Assembly (NCBI GenBank): GCA_020849615.1
Contig: JADLFW010000043.1
Location: 1 to 64,000, forward strand
Length of the DNA stretch: 64,000 bases
Origin: Phycisphaerales bacterium
GTDB lineage: Bacteria > Planctomycetota > Phycisphaerae > Phycisphaerales > UBA1924
Direction of reading: 5' to 3'
Made by a program: the position numbers and the translations under genes. The stretch's first letter is position 1. Every line of letters starts with the position of its first letter. The notes below the pieces were generated by a model. It saw nothing but the letters and a program-made list of their open reading frames with translations. It made no database searches and was not told where the DNA came from. Below, in pieces: positions 7,989 through 17,137 of this stretch.

Positions 7989-9326
7989 CTACCGCCTCGG
8001 GTTCCTCGGTGTGCCGGCCCGGATCGTGCGCGGGGGTTTGGGCGGGAAGGGCGTGCGCGGGCCCGCATCCGGCGCGGAGGGCGAATCGGTCCCGGACTCG
8101 GCGGTCGGCGGGATGATGGCCGGGCCCGGCGGCGTATCCGACGGGTGGGCATCGGCGGGGCGGGCCTCGGTGATGCGCGCATCCTCGGCGGCGCCGCCCA
8201 CCCCGCCCACCGCCGGGCCCGCATCAGGTTCAGGCATCAGTCGGCCGAAGATCAGCTTGCCCGCGGAGGTCTGCAGCGTGGAGGTGACCACGAGTGTCAC
8301 CTCGTGGCCCACCGCATCGATGCCGTTCTCCGCGACCACCATCGTGCCATCGGCCAGGTAGCCGACACCCTGCATCGGCTGCTCTCCCCTGCGGATGAGC
8401 CGCACCTGCACCTGCTCGCCCGGGATCACCGCGGGCTTGAGGGCGTTGGCCAGCTCGTTGAGGTTCAGCGTCGGGATGCCGTGGATGGCGGCGACGCGGG
8501 AGAGCGCCACATCGCCCGAGACGATGATCCCCGACATCTGCCTCGCCAGCTCCACCAGCATCTGGTCCGCGGCCATGCCCGGCACGGGGGATTCATCGAT
8601 CGAGAGATCCAGCGGCGGGATGCGCTGCAGCCGCGTCACGACATCGAGGCCGCGGCGCCCCCGCGCCCGCTTCATCTCATCACCGCTGTCGGCGAGGGTC
8701 TGCAGCTCGCCGATGATGAACCGCGGGATCACGACCGGCGACTGGATGAACCCCGTCTGCCCGATGTCGGCGATGCGGGCGTCGATGAGGACGGAGGAGT
8801 CCAGCAGCAGCGGCCTCGCCCCCCGCACCTGCTTGGCGAACTCGACGTAGGGGATGACGAGGCGGAAATCGTCCTGCGTCTGCAGGATCGTCGAGATGCT
8901 CAGGTAGCACAGCGTCATGCCCGTCAGCACCATGATGAAGTTCATGACGGGCTTGATGGCCTGGAAGGCCTTGTCATCGGCGACCCACCCCTGCAGCAGG
9001 AGGTCCATCAGGATGCTGAGCACCGCCGTGGCGAGCATGCCGGCGAGGATGCCCAGGATGACGGCAAACAGCGTCGAGACCTTCTTGCGCGGGGTCGCGA
9101 GGTCGACACCCAGGCCCGCCAGGAAGAACAGCACCGCGATGTTGAGGGGGATCCACCAGCGGATCGCGATCTCTTCGGAAAGCTGGCTCTGGGGCGGGCG
9201 GAGCACCGAGAGCATCGTGAAGGTCACCAGCAGCACGAAGAAGGAGGACCGCAGCACGCGGAGCAGCACCCGGCGCTGGCGGTGCGCAGCCTCGAGGGGG
9301 TTGATGGCGGTGCCGGTGGGGTGCAT
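7989..9326 (-). CDS. Membrane-anchored PIN/TRAM domain protein (YacL-like)
   Basis: The 445-residue protein has four N-terminal hydrophobic segments (about 25-45, 58-75, 88-115, 130-148), then a PIN domain (LLLDSSVLIDARIADI with its acidic residues, and ISGDVALSRVA) and a TRAM-like RNA-binding stretch (PGEQVQVRLIRRGEQPMQGVGYLADGTMVVAENG). The order matches YacL-type proteins, which carry a PIN nuclease fold behind membrane helices. PIN domains usually cleave RNA in a metal-dependent way. About 80 residues of Pro/Ala/Gly-rich tail after the TRAM domain are unusual for the family and look disordered. Its start lies about 150 bases from the divergent SRP RNA gene. Confidence 0.85.
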   Translation of the reverse strand: MHPTGTAINPLEAAHRQRRVLLRVLRSSFFVLLVTFTMLSVLRPPQSQLSEEIAIRWWIPLNIAVLFFLAGLGVDLATPRKKVSTLFAVILGILAGMLATAVLSILMDLLLQGWVADDKAFQAIKPVMNFIMVLTGMTLCYLSISTILQTQDDFRLVIPYVEFAKQVRGARPLLLDSSVLIDARIADIGQTGFIQSPVVIPRFIIGELQTLADSGDEMKRARGRRGLDVVTRLQRIPPLDLSIDESPVPGMAADQMLVELARQMSGIIVSGDVALSRVAAIHGIPTLNLNELANALKPAVIPGEQVQVRLIRRGEQPMQGVGYLADGTMVVAENGIDAVGHEVTLVVTSTLQTSAGKLIFGRLMPEPDAGPAVGGVGGAAEDARITEARPADAHPSDTPPGPAIIPPTAESGTDSPSAPDAGPRTPFPPKPPRTIRAGTPRNPRR

Positions 9327-9477
9327 GGAAGCCAGTGTAAATGAAACCGGGCCCGGGCCCTACGCACCTCTGTACGCGGGAAGCGGGGTCCTGGTGCCAA
9401 CGGGGAGGGGGTGTTGATCGGCGGTCGGGGTGGGGGAGTAAGGGGTGGGGGTGAAGATGGGCGGAAGGGGGTGGCCC

Positions 9478-9483
9478 TATACT
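9478..9483 (+). promoter_or_regulatory. -10 box of the SRP RNA gene
   Basis: TATACT lies 6 bases upstream of the first base of the SRP RNA stem, the expected distance for a housekeeping-sigma -10 element. No convincing -35 hexamer is visible; the upstream sequence is G-rich. Confidence 0.6.
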
Positions 9484-9489
9484 GGGGCG

Positions 9490-9615
9490 GTCCCATCGAT
9501 CGACGGCCGGGCCCGGTGCACGGGTGGCCCGTGAACCTGGTCAGAGCTTGACCGCAGCAGCCATAAGCGGCCGTCATCCGGTGCCGCCGGTGTCCTGGCC
9601 GTCGATCGATGGGAC
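9490..9615 (+). ncRNA. ffs: Signal recognition particle RNA (4.5S-type)
   Basis: The region folds into one long hairpin closed by a perfect 19-bp terminal stem (9490-9508 with 9597-9615). It contains the conserved Ffh-binding helix-8 sequence: GTGAACC, then GGTCAG (9539-9544), an 11-base apex, then AGCAGCC (9556-9562). In E. coli 4.5S RNA, as I recall it, GGTCAG and AGCAGCC are likewise separated by 11 bases. The length of about 126 nt and lack of an Alu domain fit the small bacterial form. The RNA binds Ffh to target nascent membrane proteins to FtsY and the Sec translocon. The apex (9545-9555, AGCTTGACCGC) lacks the usual GGAA tetraloop. It has its own -10 box and ends in a T-run. Confidence 0.85.
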
Positions 9616-9627
9616 TTCTTCTTTTTT
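9597..9627 (+). terminator. Intrinsic terminator of the SRP RNA
   Basis: The 3' arm of the 19-bp terminal stem (9597-9615) is followed at once by TTCTTCTTTTTT. The RNA's own closing stem thus probably serves as the terminator hairpin. Confidence 0.65.
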
Positions 9628-9730
9628 GGCCCGCGGCCCGGTACGTTGGAGGTCCGGCTGGGCCGGTGCCGGGGCCCGTTTCGAGGCTGGTCTCGGAGAG
9701 TTTCGGGGGGGGGTAGAGAGGGAGCCTGAA

Positions 9731-11293
9731 ATGAACGGTGCGTGGCGGACGGCGGCGGTGCTGGGCCCGGCGTTGTGGTCGGCATTGGCAACGGGCCCGG
9801 CAATGGGGCAGCTCTACCCCCTGTCGCCGCAGTGGCAGTCGGCGGACCGTCAGATCTCGACGGGCGCAGCGCTGGTTGACCTCGACCGCGATGGGTGGCT
9901 CGACCTGGTGGTCGCCAACGGCAACGACATCTCGCGGCAGCGGGTTGTGGTGTATTACGGGACCGGCGCCGGGACGCTGGAGACCGCGCCGAGCTGGCAA
10001 TCGACCGATCTCGCCTACAACGGGCACCTGGATGTCGCGGATGTGGATGGCGATGGGTGGATGGATGTCGCGGTCGGGGAACTGCTCTCCAGCGGCTCGC
10101 ACTCGGCGAAGCTGTACAGGAACATCGGGGGTGTGCTGACCACGACCGCGGTGTGGTCGACGCCCGACCTGGGCGACACGTTCGGCGTGGCGTTCGGCGA
10201 TGTGAACGGGGATGGCCGGCCCGACCTGGCGCTGGCGACGGGCGCGGCGTACTCCGGGACACCCTTCCTCAACCGCGTGTACATCAACCAGGAGGGCTCG
10301 CTGCCCGCCGCGGCGTCGTGGACCACGGCCGAGCCGCGGAACTTCATGAGCGCGCTGTGGGTCGATGCGGACCGCGATGGGGACCTGGACCTGTGCTACA
10401 CGGGCGCCGACACCGACACGTTCATCTACCGCAACGCGGGCGGGGCGCTGGAAGCCACCCCATACTGGCGCACCAACGACTCGCGGCGGCAGTTCGCCCT
10501 GATGGCGGCGGCCGGTGATGTGACCGGGGATGGGCTGCGCGACCTCCTCATCGCCGACAACAACCAGCTCTTCGGGGGCTCGGGCCGGTTTCGCCGCTAC
10601 GACGGGCTGGCGGCCGGGGCGTACAACCCCGTCGCCTCCTGGACCTACAGCGATGGGTACACCTCGGCGGTGGCCCTGGGCGACCTCGACCAGGATGGGG
10701 TTCTCGACCTTGTCACCGGCGAGTGGTTCGGCCGCTCGCGCTACTTCCTCAACAGCGGCGCCGGCCTCCCCGCGACCCCGGCGTGGACCAGCGGCGGCTC
10801 GACCAGCACCGTCGAGAAGCTGGTGCTGGGCGACATCGACCGCAACGGGCGGCGGACGGGCGTCATCGAGTACGGGCCCGGCCCGGGCAAGGTCGTCGAC
10901 CTGCCCCGCCAGCCCGTGGAGACGATCCTGAGCGTCGAGCTCGACGGCGTCGAGCTGGCCCCCTCGCGGTACACCTTCAACCGCGAGCAGGCGTGGCTGG
11001 CGGTGGATGCAGCGCCGGCGGCGTCGCTGCGGGTGGTGTACCTCTACTCGCTCTCCCTCGACCTGGCGGTGTCGAACTGGGATGACACGCGGCCCAACTA
11101 CGTGTACTTCAACCAGCGGGTTGTCGCGTGCCTGGCCGACCTCGTCGAGGATGGCACGGTCGACTTCATCGACTACCTGGAGTTCCTCAACTTCTACGAT
11201 GCGGCCGACCCGCGGGCCGACTTCAACTTCGATGGCCAGGTCGACTTCGCCGACTATCTCGAGTTCCTGAACCTCTACGACGGCGGCTGCTGA
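9731..11293 (+). CDS. Secreted FG-GAP/VCBS repeat protein with C-terminal dockerin-like module
   Basis: The 520-residue protein has a signal peptide ending near AMGQ and repeated blade-like units such as DLDRDGWLDLVVANGNDI, DVDGDGWMDVAVGE and DVNGDGRPDLALATG. These are FG-GAP/VCBS repeats, which form a seven-bladed propeller with calcium loops, often in adhesion or surface proteins. The last 55 residues are a paired calcium-loop module (DGTVDFIDYLEFLNFYD and DGQVDFADYLEFLNLYD) ending in GGC, shared with 20683-22578. ATG 9731 is chosen because it starts the signal peptide and GAGGGAG lies just upstream; longer frames back to 9524 would run through the SRP RNA gene. Function unknown. Confidence 0.82.
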   Translation: MNGAWRTAAVLGPALWSALATGPAMGQLYPLSPQWQSADRQISTGAALVDLDRDGWLDLVVANGNDISRQRVVVYYGTGAGTLETAPSWQSTDLAYNGHLDVADVDGDGWMDVAVGELLSSGSHSAKLYRNIGGVLTTTAVWSTPDLGDTFGVAFGDVNGDGRPDLALATGAAYSGTPFLNRVYINQEGSLPAAASWTTAEPRNFMSALWVDADRDGDLDLCYTGADTDTFIYRNAGGALEATPYWRTNDSRRQFALMAAAGDVTGDGLRDLLIADNNQLFGGSGRFRRYDGLAAGAYNPVASWTYSDGYTSAVALGDLDQDGVLDLVTGEWFGRSRYFLNSGAGLPATPAWTSGGSTSTVEKLVLGDIDRNGRRTGVIEYGPGPGKVVDLPRQPVETILSVELDGVELAPSRYTFNREQAWLAVDAAPAASLRVVYLYSLSLDLAVSNWDDTRPNYVYFNQRVVACLADLVEDGTVDFIDYLEFLNFYDAADPRADFNFDGQVDFADYLEFLNLYDGGC

Positions 11294-11305
11294 GACTCGG
11301 GCGGC

Positions 11306-13840
11306 TCACAGCGCCATGAACTCCGCGATCGATTTGCGGCAGCGCTCCTCGTAGAGCGGGTGGTATTCCTTGTAGGCCCGGATGATGTCGCGGCGCTCAT
11401 CGATGGCCCGGGTCAGGTAGTCGGCGATGACCTCGGCCCGGTCGGGGAAGGGGACGACCAGCCGTTCGAAGAGGTAGCGGTTGTCCTCGAAGAGGTGGCT
11501 GTTGGGCCCGGTGAGGCAGGGGACGCCCTGCGCCAGGCTCTCCAGGGGCAGCATGGGGCAGCACTCGACGAACGTGACGTACATGGTCGCGTGCGTGCGG
11601 CGCATGGCGGGCATCAGCTCATCGTGCGGCAGCTGCTTCTCGCTGGCGGTGGCGGTGGGGATGCCCAGGTACTGGATGACCTCGCGCGAGCGCGGGTCGA
11701 CGCCCGCCGCGTGCAGGCGCACGCCCGGCAGCATCGCCAAGGCCGAGAGCATGGCGTGGGGGATCTTGCGGTACGTCGTTCCGCTGAGCCACAGGCCCAC
11801 GTGGTGCTCGTCGACCGGCAACTCGGGCGGGTCCTGCACCGCGCCGTCCACGCGGTTGAGCAGCACCGCCGAGCGCACGCCCAGGCTGCGGAAGAACCGC
11901 TCCTGGCCGAACTTGTCGGTCGCCATGCTGTACACCACGCCCGCGCGGGCCGCATCCACCCACAGCTTCGTCAGCTCCCAGGTGTAGTCCTCCACGAACT
12001 GGACGTAGCTGGCGTGCCAGAACCCGTCGCAGCGCAGGCCCGAGACGCGGCGGTGCAGCATCTCGATCATCCGCAGCTGGTACTTGTCGCCGCCGGAGAA
12101 CACAAAGTGCCGCACCCCCGAGGCCGCCAGCACATCGGCGTGATGCTCGAGCACTTCCTCCTTGATGGTGTAGGGGTCCTCGGACTTCAGCGCCGGCACC
12201 GGGTAGAGGTGCTCGAAGACGCCCCGGGTCGAGCTGGTCACGCCCAGCCACCGCGGGCAGTGGATCGCCACCACCTCCGCGTTCAGCGACCGCATCGACT
12301 CGATCCACGCCTCCTCGCGCTCGCTGAACTTCCCGCCCTCGACCGCCGGCGCCTCGATCTCGCGGGCGTCCTCCGCATCGGCGGCCGAAAGCACCGGCGC
12401 CCCGCCCGGCTCCGTCCCCGCCGCGGGCGTCGAGGCCGGGTCGATGTCGCGCACCACCATCGGCACCCGGGCCGGGAACACCGACACCGTCCGGCTGCCG
12501 GGCGAGTACAGGTCGATCACCTCGCGGCGACCGCGGAACGTGACCTCGACCTTTCCGCTCCACTGGTGGGCCAGGAACTGAAGGTGTGGATCGACATCCA
12601 CCGGCACCCGCGCCAGCCCGGCATGGCTGTGCAGGCACTGCCCGTAGGGCCGGTCGTGCACCAGCCGGCGCTCCCACGAGCGGTCGCTCTCGATGAAGTC
12701 CCACGGCACCGGCGCCTGCCCGGCGTTGGGCTCGGCCCGCAGCAGCCACACCTCGTTGCCCTGCGACTCGGGGTTGTGGTCGCCCGTGGCCCGCACGCCC
12801 ACCATCCGGCTGTTGCGCGTCTTGAACCACCTCGCCGCGTTCCACGCCGGGCTGGAACGCAGCCGCTCCCCGATCCGGTACGTCGAGTGCTGCTTGATGT
12901 ACGCCAGTTCGGCCGCGTGCTCGGCGGCCTGCCGCTGCACCCGGGCCAGCTCGCCCGACTGCTGGTGCCACCGCTGCCGCAGCGTCGTCAGCTCCATCGC
13001 CTGCCCCGCCGCCGACTGCTTCACGCTCCACAGCTCGGTCGCGTGCTGCGTGGCCCGCTGCCGGGCCGCGGCCAGCTCCGCCGCCCCCCGCGACACCCGC
13101 TCGCGCGTGACCGCCAGCTCCTCGCCCAGCTCGCCGGCGGACTTCTGCGCCAGCGAGAGCTCCGCCGCCTGCTCCGAGACCGCCTCCAGCAGCCGGTCCA
13201 GCTCCTCCATCCGCGGCTCGACGATCATCTGGTCGTGGTACGCCGGCGCACGGGAGAAGACCGACTGCCGCAGGCCCTTGGGGTCGGCCTTGGAGAGCAC
13301 AAAGCTGCCGAACGGACGGCCGATGTAATCGCGGAACAGGGCCTGCCGCACAACGTGGAAATCCATGAACTCGTCGGCGTACCAGCTCGAAAGGTGCCGC
13401 TCGAAGGTGTTGCCGTACGCCTCGCCCTGCTCCCAGTCCTCGCCCAGCGGCACGTTCACCAGCACGTAGTCGGCGCCGGCGAGGCACGTGCTCAGATGGG
13501 CCCGGGCCGCATCCTTGGAGAAGTGCTCCAGCACATCGCCGAAGATCACGACGTTCCACGGGCCCGGCAGCTTCGGGATCAGGTCGTTGGCGTCGCCGAC
13601 GTGGATCTTGCTGTAGAACGTGCGGTGGTAGTCGGAGATGTTCTTCGCGAAGCCCTCGATGCCGTGGATGTCGATCTTCCAGTCGGGGGCGTGGATGCGT
13701 CCGCTCCACACATCGCAGAACTCGCGCAGGATGACGCCCCAGCGGCCGAAGCCCACGCCGACATCCAGGGCCCGCGCGGGCGCGATCTTCATGAGGACAT
13801 CGATGCAGAAGGGGATGTTCTGCCAGTTGCTGGTGCCCAC
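11306..13840 (-). CDS. Methyltransferase - coiled coil - glycosyltransferase fusion
   Basis: An 844-residue cytoplasmic protein with three parts. Residues 1-200 are a class I SAM-dependent methyltransferase (LDVGVGFGRWGVILREF glycine loop, then VVIFGDVLEHF). Residues 215-320 form an Ala/Glu/Gln-rich coiled coil with heptad-like repeats. The C-terminal part, about 500-844, looks like a GT4-type glycosyltransferase (SMATDKFGQERFF, then the acidic FVECCPMLPLESLAQGVPCLTGPNSHLF that resembles the EPFGLxxLE nucleotide-sugar site). Next to Wzt/Wzm it most likely modifies or caps a surface polysaccharide, with the coiled coil setting a distance or partner contact as in chain-length terminators such as WbdD. 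That comparison is inference. The methyltransferase gene at 13847-14863 lies 6 bases upstream. Confidence 0.78.
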   Translation of the reverse strand: MGTSNWQNIPFCIDVLMKIAPARALDVGVGFGRWGVILREFCDVWSGRIHAPDWKIDIHGIEGFAKNISDYHRTFYSKIHVGDANDLIPKLPGPWNVVIFGDVLEHFSKDAARAHLSTCLAGADYVLVNVPLGEDWEQGEAYGNTFERHLSSWYADEFMDFHVVRQALFRDYIGRPFGSFVLSKADPKGLRQSVFSRAPAYHDQMIVEPRMEELDRLLEAVSEQAAELSLAQKSAGELGEELAVTRERVSRGAAELAAARQRATQHATELWSVKQSAAGQAMELTTLRQRWHQQSGELARVQRQAAEHAAELAYIKQHSTYRIGERLRSSPAWNAARWFKTRNSRMVGVRATGDHNPESQGNEVWLLRAEPNAGQAPVPWDFIESDRSWERRLVHDRPYGQCLHSHAGLARVPVDVDPHLQFLAHQWSGKVEVTFRGRREVIDLYSPGSRTVSVFPARVPMVVRDIDPASTPAAGTEPGGAPVLSAADAEDAREIEAPAVEGGKFSEREEAWIESMRSLNAEVVAIHCPRWLGVTSSTRGVFEHLYPVPALKSEDPYTIKEEVLEHHADVLAASGVRHFVFSGGDKYQLRMIEMLHRRVSGLRCDGFWHASYVQFVEDYTWELTKLWVDAARAGVVYSMATDKFGQERFFRSLGVRSAVLLNRVDGAVQDPPELPVDEHHVGLWLSGTTYRKIPHAMLSALAMLPGVRLHAAGVDPRSREVIQYLGIPTATASEKQLPHDELMPAMRRTHATMYVTFVECCPMLPLESLAQGVPCLTGPNSHLFEDNRYLFERLVVPFPDRAEVIADYLTRAIDERRDIIRAYKEYHPLYEERCRKSIAEFMAL

Positions 13841-13846
13841 GGCCCG

Positions 13847-14863
13847 TTACCTCCCAGGGAAGAGCTGGCGCAGACGCCGGAGCGTGTGCCACTGCGCGGT
13901 GATCGCCTGCGCCGACCGGGCCCGTTCGGTCTCGATCTCGGCGAGCAATGAAGTGACCTGTTCGCGGGTCAGCGCCCGCTGCGCCGCCAGGGCGGCGCGG
14001 AGCTGCTCGACCTCCCTGGCCCGCTCGGGCGGGACGGCCTCGGCCCGGGCCCGCTCCGCGGCGGCCCGGAGATTGGAGAACCCCTTGGAGAGGTCAGTCT
14101 CCATGCGGCGGTACAGCGAGATCGTCAGCGGCGGCCACTCCCACGTGGGGGCCGACGCGTCGAGGATCACGCGGTAGGGCGCGTGCGCCTTGTAGCCCGA
14201 CGACAGGATGCGGCACTCCCTCCCCAGCTTCGCGTACGCGGCGACCAGGTCGTGCTTCCAGCACCCGAAATGATCGTTGGGGCTGATGTCGATGTGCTCA
14301 TCGGGCTCGAGGTGGAAGACCTGCCGCTTGGAGACCCGCATCAGCTCCGAGAGCACGCCCGGCAGGTCCTCGGGCCGCACGTGCACCAGCACCTCCGCCG
14401 AGTAGGCGATGTCGAACTCGCCATCCTTGAAGGGCAGCCGCCCCGTCGGCATCCCGATCGTGATGTGCTTGTCGATCCAGTCCTGCCCCGTCCACCGCAG
14501 GCACCCCGAGACCATCGCCGCGCTCTGGTCAAACCCGCGGATATCGATGTCCGGCACCTTCGAGAGGTTCCGCAGGTGCCGGCCGGGCCCGCACCCGAAC
14601 TCCAGCACCTTCGCCGGCGCGTGGTGGGCCACGTATTCCGTGAGCATCAGCTCCTGGATGTGGTACAGCGGCACCGTCAGCTTGCGCTGGTCGTACTCCG
14701 GGCCCCACTCCCCGCCATGATCCCGCCAGTACTGGTAGTTGGCCGGGACCTCCCGCGCCGGGCCCGGCTCCTTCACCTCGGCCAACTCCGGGGGCGCGGC
14801 GGCGGGGACGGGCGGGGCCCCGTCGCGGGCGGGCGTCGAACTGTCAGTGGCCGGACGGGACAT
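13847..14863 (-). CDS. SAM-dependent methyltransferase with C-terminal coiled coil
   Basis: The 338-residue protein carries VLEFGCGPGRHLRNL (SAM-binding loop, about residues 86-100), DIRGFDQS, and DIAYSAEVLVHVRPED, all typical of class I methyltransferases. A Pro/Ala-rich N-terminal tail precedes the domain, and a charged helix (about 265-325) likely to form a coiled coil follows it. It overlaps the end of wzt by 20 bases and stops 6 bases before the fusion gene, so all are probably one operon. A role in methylating a surface glycan exported by Wzm/Wzt is inferred from position. Confidence 0.82.
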   Translation of the reverse strand: MSRPATDSSTPARDGAPPVPAAAPPELAEVKEPGPAREVPANYQYWRDHGGEWGPEYDQRKLTVPLYHIQELMLTEYVAHHAPAKVLEFGCGPGRHLRNLSKVPDIDIRGFDQSAAMVSGCLRWTGQDWIDKHITIGMPTGRLPFKDGEFDIAYSAEVLVHVRPEDLPGVLSELMRVSKRQVFHLEPDEHIDISPNDHFGCWKHDLVAAYAKLGRECRILSSGYKAHAPYRVILDASAPTWEWPPLTISLYRRMETDLSKGFSNLRAAAERARAEAVPPERAREVEQLRAALAAQRALTREQVTSLLAEIETERARSAQAITAQWHTLRRLRQLFPGR

Positions 14864-16283
14864 CGTCGGGAAGCTCCCAGCTGATCGTGATCGGGTGGTG
14901 GAACTTGTAATGGATGGGCCGGTCGGGCCGGCCGACCACCATGAACGCCGCGCACCCGTCCACCTGGTCCAGGAGCACGTTGTCGGAGTAGTCCCGCGAC
15001 TTGACCCGTGTCACCGCGAGACACACCCCGAAGTTCCCGGGGCGAAGGATATTCTCGAAGCCGAACCGGATGCGCAGCCGCTGCCCGGATTTCATCGGCG
15101 GCAGCTTCACCGCCTCGTCGAACGTCGTCGTCCCGACCAGGTCCACCCCCGTCTGGTCCCGCGCCAGGAACGACACCGACACATCCTGGATGTCAACCTG
15201 GGCAAGCAGCGTCGCCTCGACGACCACCGGCTCCCGGAACCCGAACGCCCGGGCCGGCTCCCCATCCTTGTTCAGAACCCGCACCGTCTCGATCTGCACG
15301 TGCCCCGTCCCGTAGCGCATCTGCCCCGGGATACTGGTCCTGAACTTCACCGTCTCGCGCAGCCGGGCCTCGGTGATCAGCGCATCCTTGTTCGCCTGCT
15401 CCCGGATGTGCCTCAGGTACTGGTTCATCGCAGGCTCGGCGGGCCCGTAGAAGACGGGCTGCCCCTCCACCAGCACCAGCCCCGAATCGCAGATGCTCTT
15501 CACCGAATCCGGGGAGTGGCTCACGAACAGCAGCGTCAGCCCGTTCTCCCGCATCGTCCGAAGCCGGGCCAGGCACCGCTGCTGGAACCCGATGTCCCCG
15601 ACCGCGAGGATCTCATCCACGATCAGGATCTCGGGATCGACCGCCACCGACACGCTGAACGCCAGCCGGGCGTGCATGCCGCTCGAGTAGGTCTTCACCG
15701 GCTGGTCGATGAACTGCCCGATGTCCGCGAAGGCCGCGATCTGATCGAACTTCTCCTCCATGACCTTCCGCGGGATCCCCATGATCGCGCCCTGGAGGTA
15801 CACGTTCTCCCGGCCCGTGAACTCGGCGTTGAACCCGCTGCCCAGCTCCAGCAGCGCGCTGAGCCGTCCCCGCACCTCGACCTGCCCCTCCGTCGGCACC
15901 AGCGTCCCGGCGATGATCTGCAGCAGCGTGCTCTTGCCCGAGCCGTTGCGGCCGATCACACCCAGGGCCTGCCCGCGGCGGACCTCGAAGCTCACGTGGC
16001 GCACCGCCCAGAACTCGCGGAAGTAGGTCCGCCGCCAGCGCAGCAGCGCCTGCTTCAGGCGGTCCTGCGGCTTGTCGTAGATGTGGTAGCACTTGCCCAG
16101 GTCCTGGACGGAGATGACGACCTCGGGCGTCCGGTCCGAGGTGGCCCGCCTCTCCGAGGCGGGCTGGCCTGGAATGGATTGCCTCTCCGAGGCGGGCTGG
16201 GCCGGGCCCGGCTCCGCCGGAGTCGCCTCAACCGCCGCGCGTGTCGGCGGGGCATTCCGCCCTTCGACCGTGCTACAGCACAT
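14844..16283 (-). CDS. wzt: Polysaccharide ABC exporter, ATP-binding subunit with glycan-binding C-terminus
   Basis: This 479-residue protein has an ABC ATPase domain (Walker A GRNGSGKST, signature YSSGMHARL, Walker B ILIVDEILAVGD) and a C-terminal beta-rich domain of about 180 residues (ARLRETVKFRTS... to the end), as in Wzt proteins that recognise the modified end of O-antigen. It energises export of lipid-linked polysaccharide across the inner membrane with Wzm. The gene overlaps wzm by 11 bases. The first 60 residues before VVISVQDLGKCYHIY are low-complexity and contain two copies of PASER, encoded by copies of a 21-bp palindrome. The true start could be further inside if this stretch is not translated. 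Confidence 0.9.
   Translation of the reverse strand: MCCSTVEGRNAPPTRAAVEATPAEPGPAQPASERQSIPGQPASERRATSDRTPEVVISVQDLGKCYHIYDKPQDRLKQALLRWRRTYFREFWAVRHVSFEVRRGQALGVIGRNGSGKSTLLQIIAGTLVPTEGQVEVRGRLSALLELGSGFNAEFTGRENVYLQGAIMGIPRKVMEEKFDQIAAFADIGQFIDQPVKTYSSGMHARLAFSVSVAVDPEILIVDEILAVGDIGFQQRCLARLRTMRENGLTLLFVSHSPDSVKSICDSGLVLVEGQPVFYGPAEPAMNQYLRHIREQANKDALITEARLRETVKFRTSIPGQMRYGTGHVQIETVRVLNKDGEPARAFGFREPVVVEATLLAQVDIQDVSVSFLARDQTGVDLVGTTTFDEAVKLPPMKSGQRLRIRFGFENILRPGNFGVCLAVTRVKSRDYSDNVLLDQVDGCAAFMVVGRPDRPIHYKFHHPITISWELPDDVPSGH
16144..16200. repeat. REP-like palindromes within the 5' part of wzt
   Basis: A perfect palindrome of 21 bases (arms GCCCGCCTC and GAGGCGGGC, loop TCC) at 16144-16164 is followed by a partial copy (GCCTCTCCGAGGCGGGC) at 16181-16197. 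The exact reverse complement of the first occurs at 20638-20658. Read in the wzt frame each gives PASER. Confidence 0.75.
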
Positions 16284-17130
16284 CGGCGAACCCCCGGCGG
16301 CTCTTCATGAACCACGCGTAGCCGAGCTGCATGATGATGATCGACAGCACCAGCACGATGGCCCAGCCGCGCCAATCGGGCAGGCGGCCCCAGATCAGCA
16401 CGCGCCGGGCGTCCTGCACGATCTGCGTCATCGGGTTCCAGTAGAGGTAGGCCCGGAACGCCGCCGGCACCCGCTCGATCGGGTAGAAGATCGGCGTCAT
16501 GAAGTAGAGCACCTGCGTGACCAGCACCGTCACGACGGGGCGGATGTCGCGGAGGAACACGCCCAGCGAGGCCAGGAACCAGCTCAGCCCCAGCGACAAA
16601 AGCACCACCGGCAGCAGCACGACCGGGATGAGCACCGCGGTCCAGGGCACCGTCCCCAGCAGCAGCGCCGTGGCGATCAGGATCAGCCCGGTGCTGATCA
16701 GCGCGACGAACACCGCCGAGCCCACCGAGGCGCACACCAGCACCTCGATCGGGAAGACGGCCCGCGTGACCAGGTTCGGGCGGTTGAGCACGATGACGGG
16801 CGCGCTCGAGACCGTCTCGGCGAAGAGCGCAAAGACCATCATGCCCGTGAAGACCGTGACCACGTACGCGGCCCGGCTGGCGTTTCCGTCGGGCCAGGTC
16901 ACCTCGAAGACGGCGTTGAAGACGAAGGTGAAGACCGCCAGCGTCATCAGCGGCTGGAGGATCGCCCACAGCAGGCCCAGCTGGGTGCCGCGGTACTTCT
17001 GCGCCACCTCGCGCACCGTGAACTGGCGGATCAGGTCGCGGTGCCGCCACAGGTCGAGCCACACCCTCGCCGGGTTCATCAGGCGCGAGACGGGCACGGG
17101 CTGGGCGGTTCGCAGCGCGATCTGGGACAT
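16273..17130 (-). CDS. wzm: Polysaccharide ABC exporter, permease subunit
   Basis: A 285-residue ABC-2 type permease with about six membrane spans (starting near residue 45 with AILQPLMTLAVFTFVFNAVF) and the typical lead-in LIRQFTVREVAQKYRGTQLGLLWAILQPL. The PIFYPIERVPAAFRAYLYWNPMTQIV stretch before the last spans is characteristic of Wzm/TagG/KpsM exporters. It forms the channel through which Wzt drives lipid-linked surface polysaccharide. The gene starts 7 bases after the emfourin-like gene stop and runs into wzt. Confidence 0.9.
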   Translation of the reverse strand: MSQIALRTAQPVPVSRLMNPARVWLDLWRHRDLIRQFTVREVAQKYRGTQLGLLWAILQPLMTLAVFTFVFNAVFEVTWPDGNASRAAYVVTVFTGMMVFALFAETVSSAPVIVLNRPNLVTRAVFPIEVLVCASVGSAVFVALISTGLILIATALLLGTVPWTAVLIPVVLLPVVLLSLGLSWFLASLGVFLRDIRPVVTVLVTQVLYFMTPIFYPIERVPAAFRAYLYWNPMTQIVQDARRVLIWGRLPDWRGWAIVLVLSIIIMQLGYAWFMKSRRGFADVL

Positions 17131-17137
17131 GCGGTGC

